Below, one piece after another: positions 25,027-32,168 of a DNA stretch of 64,000 nucleotides. Under the pieces are notes generated by a model. It was not told where the DNA came from and ran no database searches. It saw nothing but the letters and a program-made list of their open reading frames with translations. The first letter of the stretch is position 1, and every line of letters starts with the position of its first letter. The DNA is from Streptomyces sp. T39 (GTDB lineage: Bacteria > Actinomycetota > Actinomycetes > Streptomycetales > Streptomycetaceae). A program made the position numbers and the translations under genes. Where the stretch lies: assembly GCF_008042045.1 (NCBI RefSeq), contig NZ_RDBP01000050.1:75698-139697 (forward strand), in the 5' to 3' direction.

Positions 25027-25200
25027 ATGCCCGTGCGCCCGCCCACGCAGCCCCAACCGGCCGCCCCCTCACCCCGGCAGCCTCCCGCCACACCCCTGCC
25101 CGACTTCCGGCACGTCTTCCTCGAGCCGGTCTACAGCGACGCCTACGAGGCGGACCTCGCAGTGACGGACGGGCCGGAAGAGGTGCACGCACCGCTCTGA
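25027..25200 (+). CDS. Small Pro-rich hypothetical protein (57 aa)
   Basis: A 57-residue gene with a good ribosome site (GCAGGAG, about seven bases before ATG 25027). The first 24 residues are nearly all Pro, Gln, Ala and Ser; the rest, PDFRHVFLEPVYSDAYEADL and VTDGPEEVHAPL, is aromatic and acidic. No signal peptide or helix. It is divergent from the FG-GAP gene with a 296-bp gap and no modifying enzyme is adjacent, so I do not call it a RiPP precursor. Function unknown; the ribosome site and codon bias are the only support. Confidence 0.45.
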   Translation: MPVRPPTQPQPAAPSPRQPPATPLPDFRHVFLEPVYSDAYEADLAVTDGPEEVHAPL

Positions 25201-25542
25201 GGGCGCCGGGGCCGGCGGTCGCCCTCCCCATGCCGCCCGGAGCACACGCGTCCGCCCGGGGCGGGCGGACATGCCCTCCCACCTGACCCGGCTGCTCCCC
25301 GCTCAGGTGACCCGCGCCGATGTGCTCGAAGCCCTCGCGCACAACGTTCGACGCTGCGCGCCGTGGACGTCGTAACCTGCGGAGAATCGCCGACAGCCGA
25401 CAGTGATCGGAAGTGCTGTCGGTGATCCCGGCGGGCAGGTCGGTCACCGACCGCCGGAGAGGGCCGTGTCCGGCTCCACCGCCCGGAGACCTGCCGCGCC
25501 GGCCGGCGGGTCCCGAGTGTGCCCGAGTCCTGTCTGACCAGG
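25201..25542. other. Intergenic region, no clear gene
   Basis: A 342-bp gap between the 57-residue gene and a hydrolase gene. A 34-codon frame at 25271-25375 (containing ADVLEALAHNVRRCAPW) reads like protein but has no ribosome site, so it is not called. No strong hairpin seen. Confidence 0.4.
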
Positions 25543-26268
25543 TCACTCCCTCACGGGCAGGCACTCGGCGAGCAGGGCGACGACGTCGTGCCAGGCTCGC
25601 TGCGCATGCCGCGGGTGGTGTCCGACGCCGGGGAGCACGGTGTGGTCGACCGGCGGGTGGTGGAAGGCGTGCAAGGCGCCGCCGTAGACCACGAGGCGCC
25701 AGTCGACGCCTGCTGCCTGCATCTCGGCCGTGAACGCGTCCCGTTGTGCGGGCGGCATGATCGGGTCCTCCGACCCGACCCCGGCCCACACCGGGCAGCG
25801 GATGCGCGCCGCCTCGTACGGTCGGCCGGTGATCAGTCCGTTGACGGTCCCGATCGCCCGCAGGTCGACGCCGTCGCGCCCGAGTTCCAGCGCGATGGCA
25901 CCGCCGGTGCCGTAGCCGACGGCGGCGATCCGGTCGGGGTCGGCCCTCGGTTCGGCGCGCAGCACGTCGAGCGCCGCGTGGCCGATGCCGCGCATCCGGT
26001 CGGGGTCGGCGAGCAGCGGCATGCAACGGGCCAGCATCTCCTCCGGATCGCCCAGATAGCGTCCGCCGTGGATGTCGAAGGCAAGCGCCACGTAACCCAG
26101 TTCGGCGAGGGCGTCGGCCCGGCGGCGCTCGACGTCGCTGAGCCCCGTGCCCTCCGGCCCGAGCAGGACTGCGGGCCGGCGGTCGGTGCCCGCCGGAAGC
26201 GCGAGGTGCCCGAGCATCGTCAGACCGTCGGCCGGGTACTCGACCGTGCGCGTGGTGATGGTCGTCAT
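25543..26268 (-). CDS. Dienelactone hydrolase family protein lacking the usual nucleophile
   Basis: A 241-residue alpha/beta hydrolase of the dienelactone hydrolase family (start strands VEYPADGLTMLGHLALP; FDIHGGRYLGDPEEM; VWAGVGSEDPIMPP with the acid; GALHAFHHP with the base). The nucleophile elbow, normally GYCFGG or GxSxGG, reads GYGTGG at 118-123. The nucleophile position, 120, is Gly, not Cys or Ser. Asp and His positions are kept. It may be inactive as a hydrolase, use Thr121, or have a binding role. The start ATG 26268 has no clear ribosome site, but TACCGT lies eight bases upstream, allowing leaderless expression. It stands alone; neighbours give no substrate clue. Confidence 0.8.
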   Translation of the reverse strand: MTTITTRTVEYPADGLTMLGHLALPAGTDRRPAVLLGPEGTGLSDVERRRADALAELGYVALAFDIHGGRYLGDPEEMLARCMPLLADPDRMRGIGHAALDVLRAEPRADPDRIAAVGYGTGGAIALELGRDGVDLRAIGTVNGLITGRPYEAARIRCPVWAGVGSEDPIMPPAQRDAFTAEMQAAGVDWRLVVYGGALHAFHHPPVDHTVLPGVGHHPRHAQRAWHDVVALLAECLPVRE

Positions 26269-26595
26269 GAGACGGCACGGTAGTGATCGACGGGCACGGT
26301 CGGGCCGGGGTTCACCGCCGGCAGAACAGCGCGGGGCTGCTTGACGGCGCCGGCTGTGCGGCCGCGGATCAAGGAGCGCTGCGGAGGCGCATGCTCGTAA
26401 TGAGGTCTTCTCGGGTCTGCACGGGTAGGGCGGTGCGGGGGGGGGGAGACGGCCAGACCACCGCCTCGCTCCACCAGGCGTCCGCGGGACGGGATCCGTT
26501 CACGGGCACGTCACACTCATCGTCCGTCGTCGGGGTACGCGTGGAGATTCCGTCGTCGGCCTCCGCGGGGCCGGACATGTCGTTGTAGCACGTTG
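26269..26595. other. Intergenic region, weak small frame only
   Basis: No supported gene in these 327 bp. A minus-strand frame from ATG 26578 to a stop at 26369 (69 residues, with DDECDVPVNGSRPADAWWSE) looks partly protein-like but lacks a ribosome site. A run of ten G residues or more occurs near 26439-26448. Confidence 0.35.
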
Positions 26596-27681
26596 TCACG
26601 CCGGTGGTGCCGGCGTTGGGACGAGGACGGCTTTGACCAGGTCCACCACGCCGTCGTCCGCCGTGTCGGGAAGCGGAACGTAGCCCTGCCGCTGATAGAG
26701 GGCGAGGTTGCGGTGGCTGGCGGCACCGGTGGACAGGACGATGCGCCGGCAGCCCTCCCCTGCCGACTCCGCCCGGTCCAGCAGCCACCGGCCGATGCCG
26801 CGTCCCCGCAGGTCGGGGGCGACGGCCAGTCTCCCGACGTGCAGGTCGGCGCCGTTGCGGCGCGTGCGGACGAACCCGAGCAGCCGCCCGTCCCGCCACA
26901 GGCCCGTCGTGCGCCAGTCCGTCAGCCAGGCGCGCACCTCGTCCGGGGACTCGTGGAGCGCCGGGATCGCGAGGGTGTCGTTGGCGAGCGCCTCCTCCAT
27001 CCAGCAGCAGCGCTGCAGCACGGTCACCTCGGGGGCGTCGTCCGGGCCGAGACGCCGCGCGTACGAGCCGGGGAGCGGGCCCGCCGCGGAGTCCGCGTGT
27101 CCGTGCTCACGCAACGGGGCCAGGGCGCGTGAGAGCCGTACCAGTTCCGACAGCAGTCCTTCGGCGGCCTCGGCATGACGCGCCGCGGGGGCGAACCGGT
27201 CCTCCTGCATCGCGTCCGCGATGCGCAGGGCGACGGTCGCCCCCAGGGGGACGAGGCGCAGGGTGGTCACCACCTGCTTGGCGTGCTGGACCGCGCGGGT
27301 GCCGGCGGAGGTATGGCCGTAACTGACGAAGCCGGCCGGCTTCCAGGCCCATTCCGGGCCCAGGTAGTCGAGCGCATTCTTCAGGGTCGCCGGCATTCCG
27401 TAGTTGTACTCCGGCGTCACGAAGACGAAGCCGTCCGCTCCGTCGACGATCCGGCTCCAGCGGCGGGTGTGCTCCTGGCGGTGCACGCCGGTCGACGGGT
27501 GCTCCTCCTCGTCCAGGAAGGGCAGGCCGAGGTCGCCGATGGCCAGGGGCACGAGGTCCGCGTCGAGCATGTCGGCGCTCTTCGCCAGCGTCCCGGTCAG
27601 CCATTCGCCGACGGCGGGACCGAGGGCGCCGGGGCGTGTGCTGCAGACCAGTACGACGATGCGCAGGCGTTTCGTTGTCAT
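26596..27681 (-). CDS. NADPH-dependent FMN reductase fused to a GNAT acetyltransferase
   Basis: A 361-residue two-domain protein. Residues 1 to about 200 are a flavodoxin-like NADPH:FMN reductase (VVLVCSTRPGALGPAVGEWL for phosphate binding, and the family signature TPEYNYGMPATLKNALDYL, about 89-107). Residues about 205-361 are a GNAT domain: acetyl-CoA loop LAVAPDLRGRGIGRWLLDRA, then ASHRNLALYQRQGYVPL. The two domains are normally separate proteins; a clean single frame joins them, so this is a true fusion. It may reduce flavins or quinones and acetylate a small molecule, as in detoxification. It shares a 30-bp divergent promoter region with a MarR regulator, which likely represses it. Its promoter is near consensus and leaderless. 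Confidence 0.87.
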   Translation of the reverse strand: MTTKRLRIVVLVCSTRPGALGPAVGEWLTGTLAKSADMLDADLVPLAIGDLGLPFLDEEEHPSTGVHRQEHTRRWSRIVDGADGFVFVTPEYNYGMPATLKNALDYLGPEWAWKPAGFVSYGHTSAGTRAVQHAKQVVTTLRLVPLGATVALRIADAMQEDRFAPAARHAEAAEGLLSELVRLSRALAPLREHGHADSAAGPLPGSYARRLGPDDAPEVTVLQRCCWMEEALANDTLAIPALHESPDEVRAWLTDWRTTGLWRDGRLLGFVRTRRNGADLHVGRLAVAPDLRGRGIGRWLLDRAESAGEGCRRIVLSTGAASHRNLALYQRQGYVPLPDTADDGVVDLVKAVLVPTPAPPA

Positions 27682-27718
27682 GGAAACGAAATTAACCGAT
27701 AGATTGATTACATGTCAA
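27675..27718. promoter_or_regulatory. Overlapping divergent leaderless promoters with MarR operator
   Basis: Minus strand: -35 TTGACA (rc of 27713-27718), 18-bp spacer, -10 TAATTT (rc of 27689-27694), seven bases to the reductase ATG. Plus strand: -35 TTGTCA (27675-27680), 19-bp spacer, -10 TAGATT (27700-27705), six bases to the marR ATG. Neither gene has a ribosome site, so both look leaderless. The AT-rich core contains an imperfect inverted repeat (TTAACCGAT-ag-ATTGATTA) that overlaps both -10 boxes and is a likely MarR operator. Confidence 0.65.
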
Positions 27719-28173
27719 CGAATGAGACGGACCCAGCGGTCCACTGGCTCGCGGCCGACGAGGAGAGCGTCTGGCGGACGTACCTCCGCATGGTGACCGC
27801 GGTGCAGGCCCGCACCGCACAGGACCTGGCCGAACACGGCTTGTCCGAACCGGACTACGAGGTGCTCAGCACCTTGTCCGAGCGCACCGACGGCACCAGC
27901 ACACTGCGCGAGCAGGCCGCGAAGATGGGGTGGTCACGAAGCCGCCTGTCCCGCCACGCCACCCGCATGGAGGCTCGCGAACTGATCCGACGCGCACCTG
28001 ATCCCGCCGACGGCAGGGGGTGCTTCCTTGTCCTCACCGAAACGGGGTGGGACGCACTCAGGGAAGCAGCCCCGACCCACGTCGCCTCCGTGCGGCGGCA
28101 CTTCATCGACCGGCTCGCCCCCGCGGAACTCGCGGCGCTGGGCCGCATCGCCCAGAAGATCGCCGACGGCTAG
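27712..28173 (+). CDS. MarR-family transcriptional regulator
   Basis: A 153-residue winged-helix regulator. The recognition region reads LREQAAKMGWSRSRLSRHATRM and the wing is LIRRAPDPADGRGCFLVLTETG, with DGRG-type wing residues typical of MarR (pieces given separately: SRSRLSRHATRME; DPADGRGCFLVLTE). N- and C-terminal helices form the dimer interface. MarR proteins usually repress a divergent gene and release DNA on binding a phenolic or oxidised ligand; here the target is the reductase-GNAT fusion. ATG 27712 is preceded at six bases by TAGATT, suggesting a leaderless mRNA. Confidence 0.92.
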   Translation: MSTNETDPAVHWLAADEESVWRTYLRMVTAVQARTAQDLAEHGLSEPDYEVLSTLSERTDGTSTLREQAAKMGWSRSRLSRHATRMEARELIRRAPDPADGRGCFLVLTETGWDALREAAPTHVASVRRHFIDRLAPAELAALGRIAQKIADG

Positions 28174-28447
28174 ACATCCGCGTCGCCGGGGCGTCGCCCG
28201 GGGCCGACGACCGCGGTGACGCCCGGCCGGCAGCGGGGCCCTCGCCGGGGCCGCAGGCGCCTGGCGCGCTCGGCGCGGATCCGGGTCCCTGCCACGCGAG
28301 AAGGCCCGGGTGGAGCCAGGCGATGCGCCGGCGCCCGCCCTGCCCGGCCCGGCCGGTGCCGGCGATCCGGCGTGGCGGCCCGGTTTCCCGAGCCGTACTC
28401 CCCCACGCCGGAACCGCACTGCCCCTCCCCGTCGTCGGGCCGCGCGG

Positions 28448-29329
28448 TCACGCCTCGGCCTTCGTCATCAGCTTCACCAGGCTGGAGAAGCTGTCCTCGG
28501 CGTGGCCGGCGTCCATGCCGCGCCGGAAGAGGTCGGCGACCGCGGCCGGCAGGGCGGTGTCGACGCCCGCGTCGGCATGGGTGTGCAGCACGTGCTCGAC
28601 GCTGGCCATGCCCATGGCCAGACGATCCACGTCGCCCATGTGCTCGCCGGCGTCGATGCGCCCGGCGTAGAAGGAGAAGAATCCCGGCAGCGAGTTCGCG
28701 GTCTCCACGGCGTGCGGCAGGATGTCCGACGCCGTCAGGCCGTTGGCGCCGGCGAGGGCGACGGCCTGCCAGTAGCTCAGCATGGAGGTCCAGAACATGA
28801 CCATGCCGATCTGGTAGAGGAGCGCCGCGAGCCCGGGGTCCTCTCCCCGGTGGTCGGTCCGGCCCGTGATGACTTCGAGCGCGGGCCGGTGCCGGTCGAA
28901 GACCTCGCGCGGGCCGCTGTAGAAGGTCGAGGACTCGGCCTGCCCGATCCCGGAGGGCGGCACGGTGACACCGCCGGTCAGCTGGACGGCCCCCCGCTCG
29001 GCTGCCCAACGGGCCGCGGCCCGGGCCTTTTCCGGTGTGTCCGAACTGAGGTTCACCAGAATCCGACCGGCCAGTGCGTCCGAGGCGGGCTCCAGCGTGG
29101 CGTACACGGCGTCGTAGTCCGTGAGGCTGAGGATCACCAGCTCGCTGGAGGCCAGGGCGTCCTTCACGTTCGGCGCGAGCACCGCGCCACGGGCGACCAG
29201 GGCGTCGGCGCGCGACGCCGTGCGGTTCCAGACGGTGACGTCGTATCCGCGGTCGAGGAAGGCGCCGACCATGGCCTGCCCCATGGGGCCGAGGCCGATG
29301 ACGGTGACCGACTGCTTGGTGCTGCTCAT
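28448..29329 (-). CDS. NAD(P)-dependent oxidoreductase, imine-reductase-like
   Basis: A 293-residue member of the 6-phosphogluconate dehydrogenase/beta-hydroxyacid dehydrogenase superfamily. The NADPH-binding Rossmann motif is VTVIGLGPMGQAMVGAFLDRG near the start, with VWNRT giving NADP preference. The segment GGVTVPPSGIGQAESSTFYSG (given as GGVTVPPSGIGQ and STFYSG) resembles imine reductases rather than classical hydroxyacid dehydrogenases. The usual catalytic Lys of beta-hydroxyacid dehydrogenases is not in its expected place. C-terminal helices would form the domain-swapped dimer. Start ATG 29329 has GGAG eight bases upstream. It is divergent from a TetR gene, which probably represses it through two operators. 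Confidence 0.85.
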   Translation of the reverse strand: MSSTKQSVTVIGLGPMGQAMVGAFLDRGYDVTVWNRTASRADALVARGAVLAPNVKDALASSELVILSLTDYDAVYATLEPASDALAGRILVNLSSDTPEKARAAARWAAERGAVQLTGGVTVPPSGIGQAESSTFYSGPREVFDRHRPALEVITGRTDHRGEDPGLAALLYQIGMVMFWTSMLSYWQAVALAGANGLTASDILPHAVETANSLPGFFSFYAGRIDAGEHMGDVDRLAMGMASVEHVLHTHADAGVDTALPAAVADLFRRGMDAGHAEDSFSSLVKLMTKAEA

Positions 29330-29350
29330 GATGAGATCTCCACCCCTCAC

Positions 29351-29413
29351 TAAAACGATCGCTCTATCCAGAGCATGGCGAGAAGGTAGCACACGTCTAG
29401 AACGAACGCTCTA
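29351..29413. promoter_or_regulatory. Pair of 16-bp TetR-type operators
   Basis: Two near-identical 16-mers, TAAAACGATCGCTCTA (29351-29366) and TAGAACGAACGCTCTA (29398-29413), match at 14 of 16 positions and each is a partial palindrome centred on CGATCG or CGAACG. They lie in the 109-bp gap between the imine-reductase-like gene and the TetR gene, one near each start. Confidence 0.7.
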
Positions 29414-29438
29414 CCCAATGGACCGCTACGGTGGCTCC

Positions 29439-30011
29439 ATGCAGACCAGCACCAGGGACCGGATCGTCGTCGCCGCCGCCCGCCTCCTGCAGCGGCAGGG
29501 TTACGTCGGCACAGGCATCAAGCAGATCGCCCAGGAGGCGCAGGCCACCCTCGGCTCCGTCTACCACTTCTTCCCGGGCGGCAAGGAGGCCGTCGCCGTC
29601 GCCGCGATCAAGCACAGCACCGAGGAATTCGCGACGCTCCTGCGGAAGGCGCTGGACAGCGACGACGACCCGGCGGAGGCCGTGACGGCCTGCGCCCGAC
29701 AACTCGCCGACGAACTGCGCGCATCGGGCTGGATCGACGGCTGCCCCGTCACGGCAGCGGCTCTGGAGACGCTCGGCACCGACTCGGAGATCCAGCAGGC
29801 ATGCGCCGACGCACTGCGCGGCTGGGAGCAGTTGGTGCACGACAAGCTGCTGGGCTGCGGTTTCCCCTCCCCGAGCGCCCGGGAACTGGCGAGCACCGTC
29901 ATCTCCGCCCTGGAAGGCGCCGAAGTCACCGCCCAGGTCAACCGGAGCGAGGAACCACTCCAGGCGGCGGGCCGGCAACTCGCCCGCCTCGTACGCTCGT
30001 ACAAGGTCTGA
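29439..30011 (+). CDS. TetR/AcrR-family regulator
   Basis: A 190-residue repressor. The HTH at about 7-55 reads DRIVVAAARLLQRQGYVGTG, IKQIAQEAQATLGSVYHFF; the KEAVAVAAI stretch follows as in LmrA/YxaF-like members. The C-terminal part (ASGWIDGCPVTAAALET) belongs to the TetR_C subgroup with a conserved GCP. I chose ATG 29439 (GGTGG four bases upstream) over ATG 29418, which has no ribosome site and overlaps the operator edge. The neighbours and the operator pair suggest that it represses itself and the divergent oxidoreductase; the ligand may be a substrate of that enzyme. Confidence 0.9.
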   Translation: MQTSTRDRIVVAAARLLQRQGYVGTGIKQIAQEAQATLGSVYHFFPGGKEAVAVAAIKHSTEEFATLLRKALDSDDDPAEAVTACARQLADELRASGWIDGCPVTAAALETLGTDSEIQQACADALRGWEQLVHDKLLGCGFPSPSARELASTVISALEGAEVTAQVNRSEEPLQAAGRQLARLVRSYKV

Positions 30012-30144
30012 GGAGCGCCCGGCGGCTCATGACCGGGCAGGCCCCGGCCCGCCACCGATCGGCAGGCGGATGCCGCCGACCGGAGAGACAGCCCCCGGCG
30101 CCGCACCGGACAACGCCGCCCCGGGGGTCTGCGACGATGGCGCC

Positions 30145-30477
30145 ATGGACGAGCAGGTCATTCCCATTCTGCGCGTGGCGGACGCCGCGGTCGCGGTCGC
30201 CTGGTACGAGCGGTTGGGCTTCGCCGAGCAGTGGGAACACCGCTTCGAGCCGGGACTTCCCGCGTTCGTCGAGGTCGCCCGGGGCGGGGTGCGGTTGTTC
30301 CTGTCGGAGCACCTGGGGGATGCCCGCCCCGACACGCTGGTCTATCTGCGCGTACGTGATGTCGAGGCCGTCGCCGCCGAGTTCGGTGTGCAGGCGAGCG
30401 ACGCTCCGTGGGCGCGTGAGATCGAACTGCGCGACCCCGACGGCAACCGGCTGCGGATCGGCACGCCGACGGAATGA
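30145..30477 (+). CDS. Glyoxalase/bleomycin resistance superfamily protein
   Basis: A 110-residue vicinal-oxygen-chelate protein: two beta-alpha-beta3 modules, first IPILRVADAAVAVAWYERLG, last EIELRDPDGNRLRIGTP, the usual VOC end. Length and pattern fit bleomycin-resistance-like binding proteins, which sequester drugs as dimers, or small lyases. The metal-ligand positions cannot be fixed by eye. ATG 30145 was chosen because the fold begins there; a 25-residue upstream extension is Pro/Ala-rich and unlikely. Same strand as the TetR gene, 133 bp away, so possibly co-transcribed. Confidence 0.82.
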   Translation: MDEQVIPILRVADAAVAVAWYERLGFAEQWEHRFEPGLPAFVEVARGGVRLFLSEHLGDARPDTLVYLRVRDVEAVAAEFGVQASDAPWAREIELRDPDGNRLRIGTPTE

Positions 30478-30598
30478 CCTCGCCGTCGGCGCGCGGCGGG
30501 GAATCCGTGCCGCACGGACCGGGCTCCGGCCCGCACGCGCTGTTCGGGTGCGGCCCGGAGTCGGTCCCGCCGAGGCCGCGCGCCGGCCTTCGGCCCGG

Positions 30599-30838
30599 CT
30601 ACGGGGTGATGTGGTCGACGACGTTGCCGAGGGAGCAGTTGTCGGCGTGGTTGCCGGTCCAGTCGCTCAGAGCGGGCACGACGGCCAGCTCCTGGATGCA
30701 CACGGCCGCGGCGGTGAAGTTCCAGTTGTCGGCGGCGTTCACGCCGCCGCCGAAGTTCGAGTCGTTGTCAGCGTGGGCGGGAGCGGCCATGGCGACGGCG
30801 CAGAGGGCCGTGGCGGCAACCGTGATGATCTTCTTCAT
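30599..30838 (-). CDS. Small secreted protein (79 aa)
   Basis: A 79-residue protein with a textbook signal peptide (MKKIITVAATALCAVAMAAP, cleavage after AHA). The mature part of about 56 residues is Asn/Ala-rich with two cysteines (AAVCIQEL and NCSLGN), likely disulfide-linked, and a hydrophobic middle, VCIQELAVVPALSDW. GCAGGGG lies just before ATG 30838. Size, Cys pair and hydrophobicity recall chaplin- or rodlin-associated surface proteins of Streptomyces, but I cannot match it to either family. Function unknown. Confidence 0.75.
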   Translation of the reverse strand: MKKIITVAATALCAVAMAAPAHADNDSNFGGGVNAADNWNFTAAAVCIQELAVVPALSDWTGNHADNCSLGNVVDHITP

Positions 30839-31024
30839 GCCCCTGCAACGAACCCGGCTCCGGCAGGACACGCCTCCCGGGGCCGGTCGGCGTACCCCGC
30901 CTCGGCTTCGCGCCACGCGTCCCGCCTCCGAGGCTCCCCCCTGTGGTCGTACGGCAGCGGGCACGGCGCGGCAGTTCCCCCGCAGGGCACGGCCGGGCTG
31001 CCGCCCGTACCGCGGCCCGCGGGC

Positions 31025-31357
31025 TCAGTGGAAGCCGAGATCGGTGTCGGCGCGGCAGTGGGTGCAGGCTTCGACGCCGTCGGCTATCGCGCGGGCCGCC
31101 GTCTCGCGGGAGACGGGGCGCCGGCGGTGGCCGGCCATGTGGCAGGTGCCGGTGTGGACGTAGAGGGGGCCGCGGTCGTCACCGATGCCGAGTTCGATCG
31201 TCCAGTCCGGGACCGGCGGGCGCGCGGCTTCGCCGCGGGCCCGCTCCGTCTCCTGGCGCTCGAGGTCCGCGATGCGGTCACGGACCCGCTGGAGGGCGAG
31301 GAGGAGCCACGTCTCCAGGGTGCGGAGGCGGGGCAGGTCCGGTGGGAGGTCGGTCAC
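31025..31357 (-). CDS. DUF6233 family protein
   Basis: A 110-residue cytoplasmic protein of the actinobacterial DUF6233 family. Features: DLPPDLPRLRTLETWLLLAL with a Leu/Arg-rich helix, a VPDWTIELGIG strand, GTCHMAGHRRRPVSRETAAR, and ACTHCRADTDLGF at the end. The Cys-His and Cys-x2-Cys residues could bind a metal. The GTG start at 31357 lies 22 bp after the stop of the 123-residue gene, so the two form an operon. Function unknown; such genes are scattered in Streptomyces arms, often with pairs of small ORFs. Confidence 0.75.
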   Translation of the reverse strand: MTDLPPDLPRLRTLETWLLLALQRVRDRIADLERQETERARGEAARPPVPDWTIELGIGDDRGPLYVHTGTCHMAGHRRRPVSRETAARAIADGVEACTHCRADTDLGFH

Positions 31358-31379
31358 GGGCAGGGTCCAGGGGTGTGAT

Positions 31380-31751
31380 TCAGGCGGCGGTGGTGACGTC
31401 GATGGCGGGGACGGCCGCGGGGCGGGTTCCGGCCTTGAGGCGCATCCGCTCCTGCACCACGTCCTCGCCGGTGAGGGCCCCCCAGTACGGGTGCGTCCCC
31501 ACGGTGGCGGAGAGGTCGAGGCACTCCTGGCGCAGCCGGTCGACGGTGGCCTTCTGTTCGTCGCTCCAGCCGGGGCTGGGTTCGCGGCCGCCGGTGATCT
31601 CACCGGTGTGGGGGTGCTCGGTGCCGGGCCAGCCGTCGTGCGGTTCGACCGACCAGGGCAGGGTCCGCAGGAGCGCGGAGAGTTCTGCGGTGGCCTGGTG
31701 GAGGCGGGTCTGTGCCGCCGTGAGGTCGTGGGGGAAGTCGGTTCCAGCCAT
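31380..31751 (-). CDS. Hypothetical protein upstream of DUF6233
   Basis: A 123-residue soluble protein I do not recognise. It begins with a helical region (LTAAQTRLHQATAELSALLR), has a Pro/Gly/His-rich middle (WPGTEHPHTGEITGG), and a second helix (EQKATVDRLRQECLDL). Single Cys; no motif. It is the first gene of a two-gene unit with DUF6233. The start ATG 31751 lacks a ribosome site, but a good promoter places transcription right at the ATG. Confidence 0.65.
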   Translation of the reverse strand: MAGTDFPHDLTAAQTRLHQATAELSALLRTLPWSVEPHDGWPGTEHPHTGEITGGREPSPGWSDEQKATVDRLRQECLDLSATVGTHPYWGALTGEDVVQERMRLKAGTRPAAVPAIDVTTAA

Positions 31752-32168
31752 GACCGAAATACTACGCCTGTTCGATTTACTGGGTCGAGTGGCGCGCCGT
31801 GTCGACGGAGTGGCGCCGTGAACACCTGCCCGGAGGCACGGCGGGGGCGGGAGGGCTGCACACCTTCCAGCCGGTTCGTCCGCGCAGCGTCGGCACCGCC
31901 TCGACGAGGATCTTCCAGCCGCCGGACGTTGCGCACGTGCCGCCTACGGGCCTGCGGGACGGACACCCGGTCTGCCCGCCTGTCCCGCGCCCGGCCGTCG
32001 GCCCGCACGCCATCCGCCCGACGGCCCGGGGAGCGGGTTGCCGCCGCGGGACCCCCTGCCCTCGGCATCCGTTCGACTCCGATTCGAAAGCACCGGCGTC
32101 GGCTGGACGAAGGGGGCAAGTTCCGGCAGTTTGGGACCTGGCCTGTGGGCGGGGAGAGGGGAGCCATC
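31752..32168. other. Divergent intergenic region
   Basis: A 417-bp gap between the 123-residue gene and the alpha/beta hydrolase gene. It holds a promoter at 31759-31788 for the minus-strand gene. A minus-strand frame near 31850-31960 (GGWKILVEAVPTLRGRTGWK) reads like protein but has no start or ribosome site, so it may be a gene scrap or chance. Confidence 0.4.
31759..31788 (-). promoter_or_regulatory. Leaderless promoter of the 123-aa gene
   Basis: -10 TAGTAT (rc of 31759-31764), 18-bp spacer, -35 TCGACC (rc of 31783-31788). The -10 ends seven bases before the ATG at 31751, so the mRNA would start at the ATG. The AT-rich patch is unusual for this DNA. Confidence 0.55.

Noticed and set aside
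25271-25375. 34-codon frame after the Pro-rich small gene.
   Set aside because: No ribosome site; too short to support.
26369-26578. 69-codon minus-strand frame between two genes.
   Set aside because: No ribosome site and no family resemblance, although its start looks protein-like.
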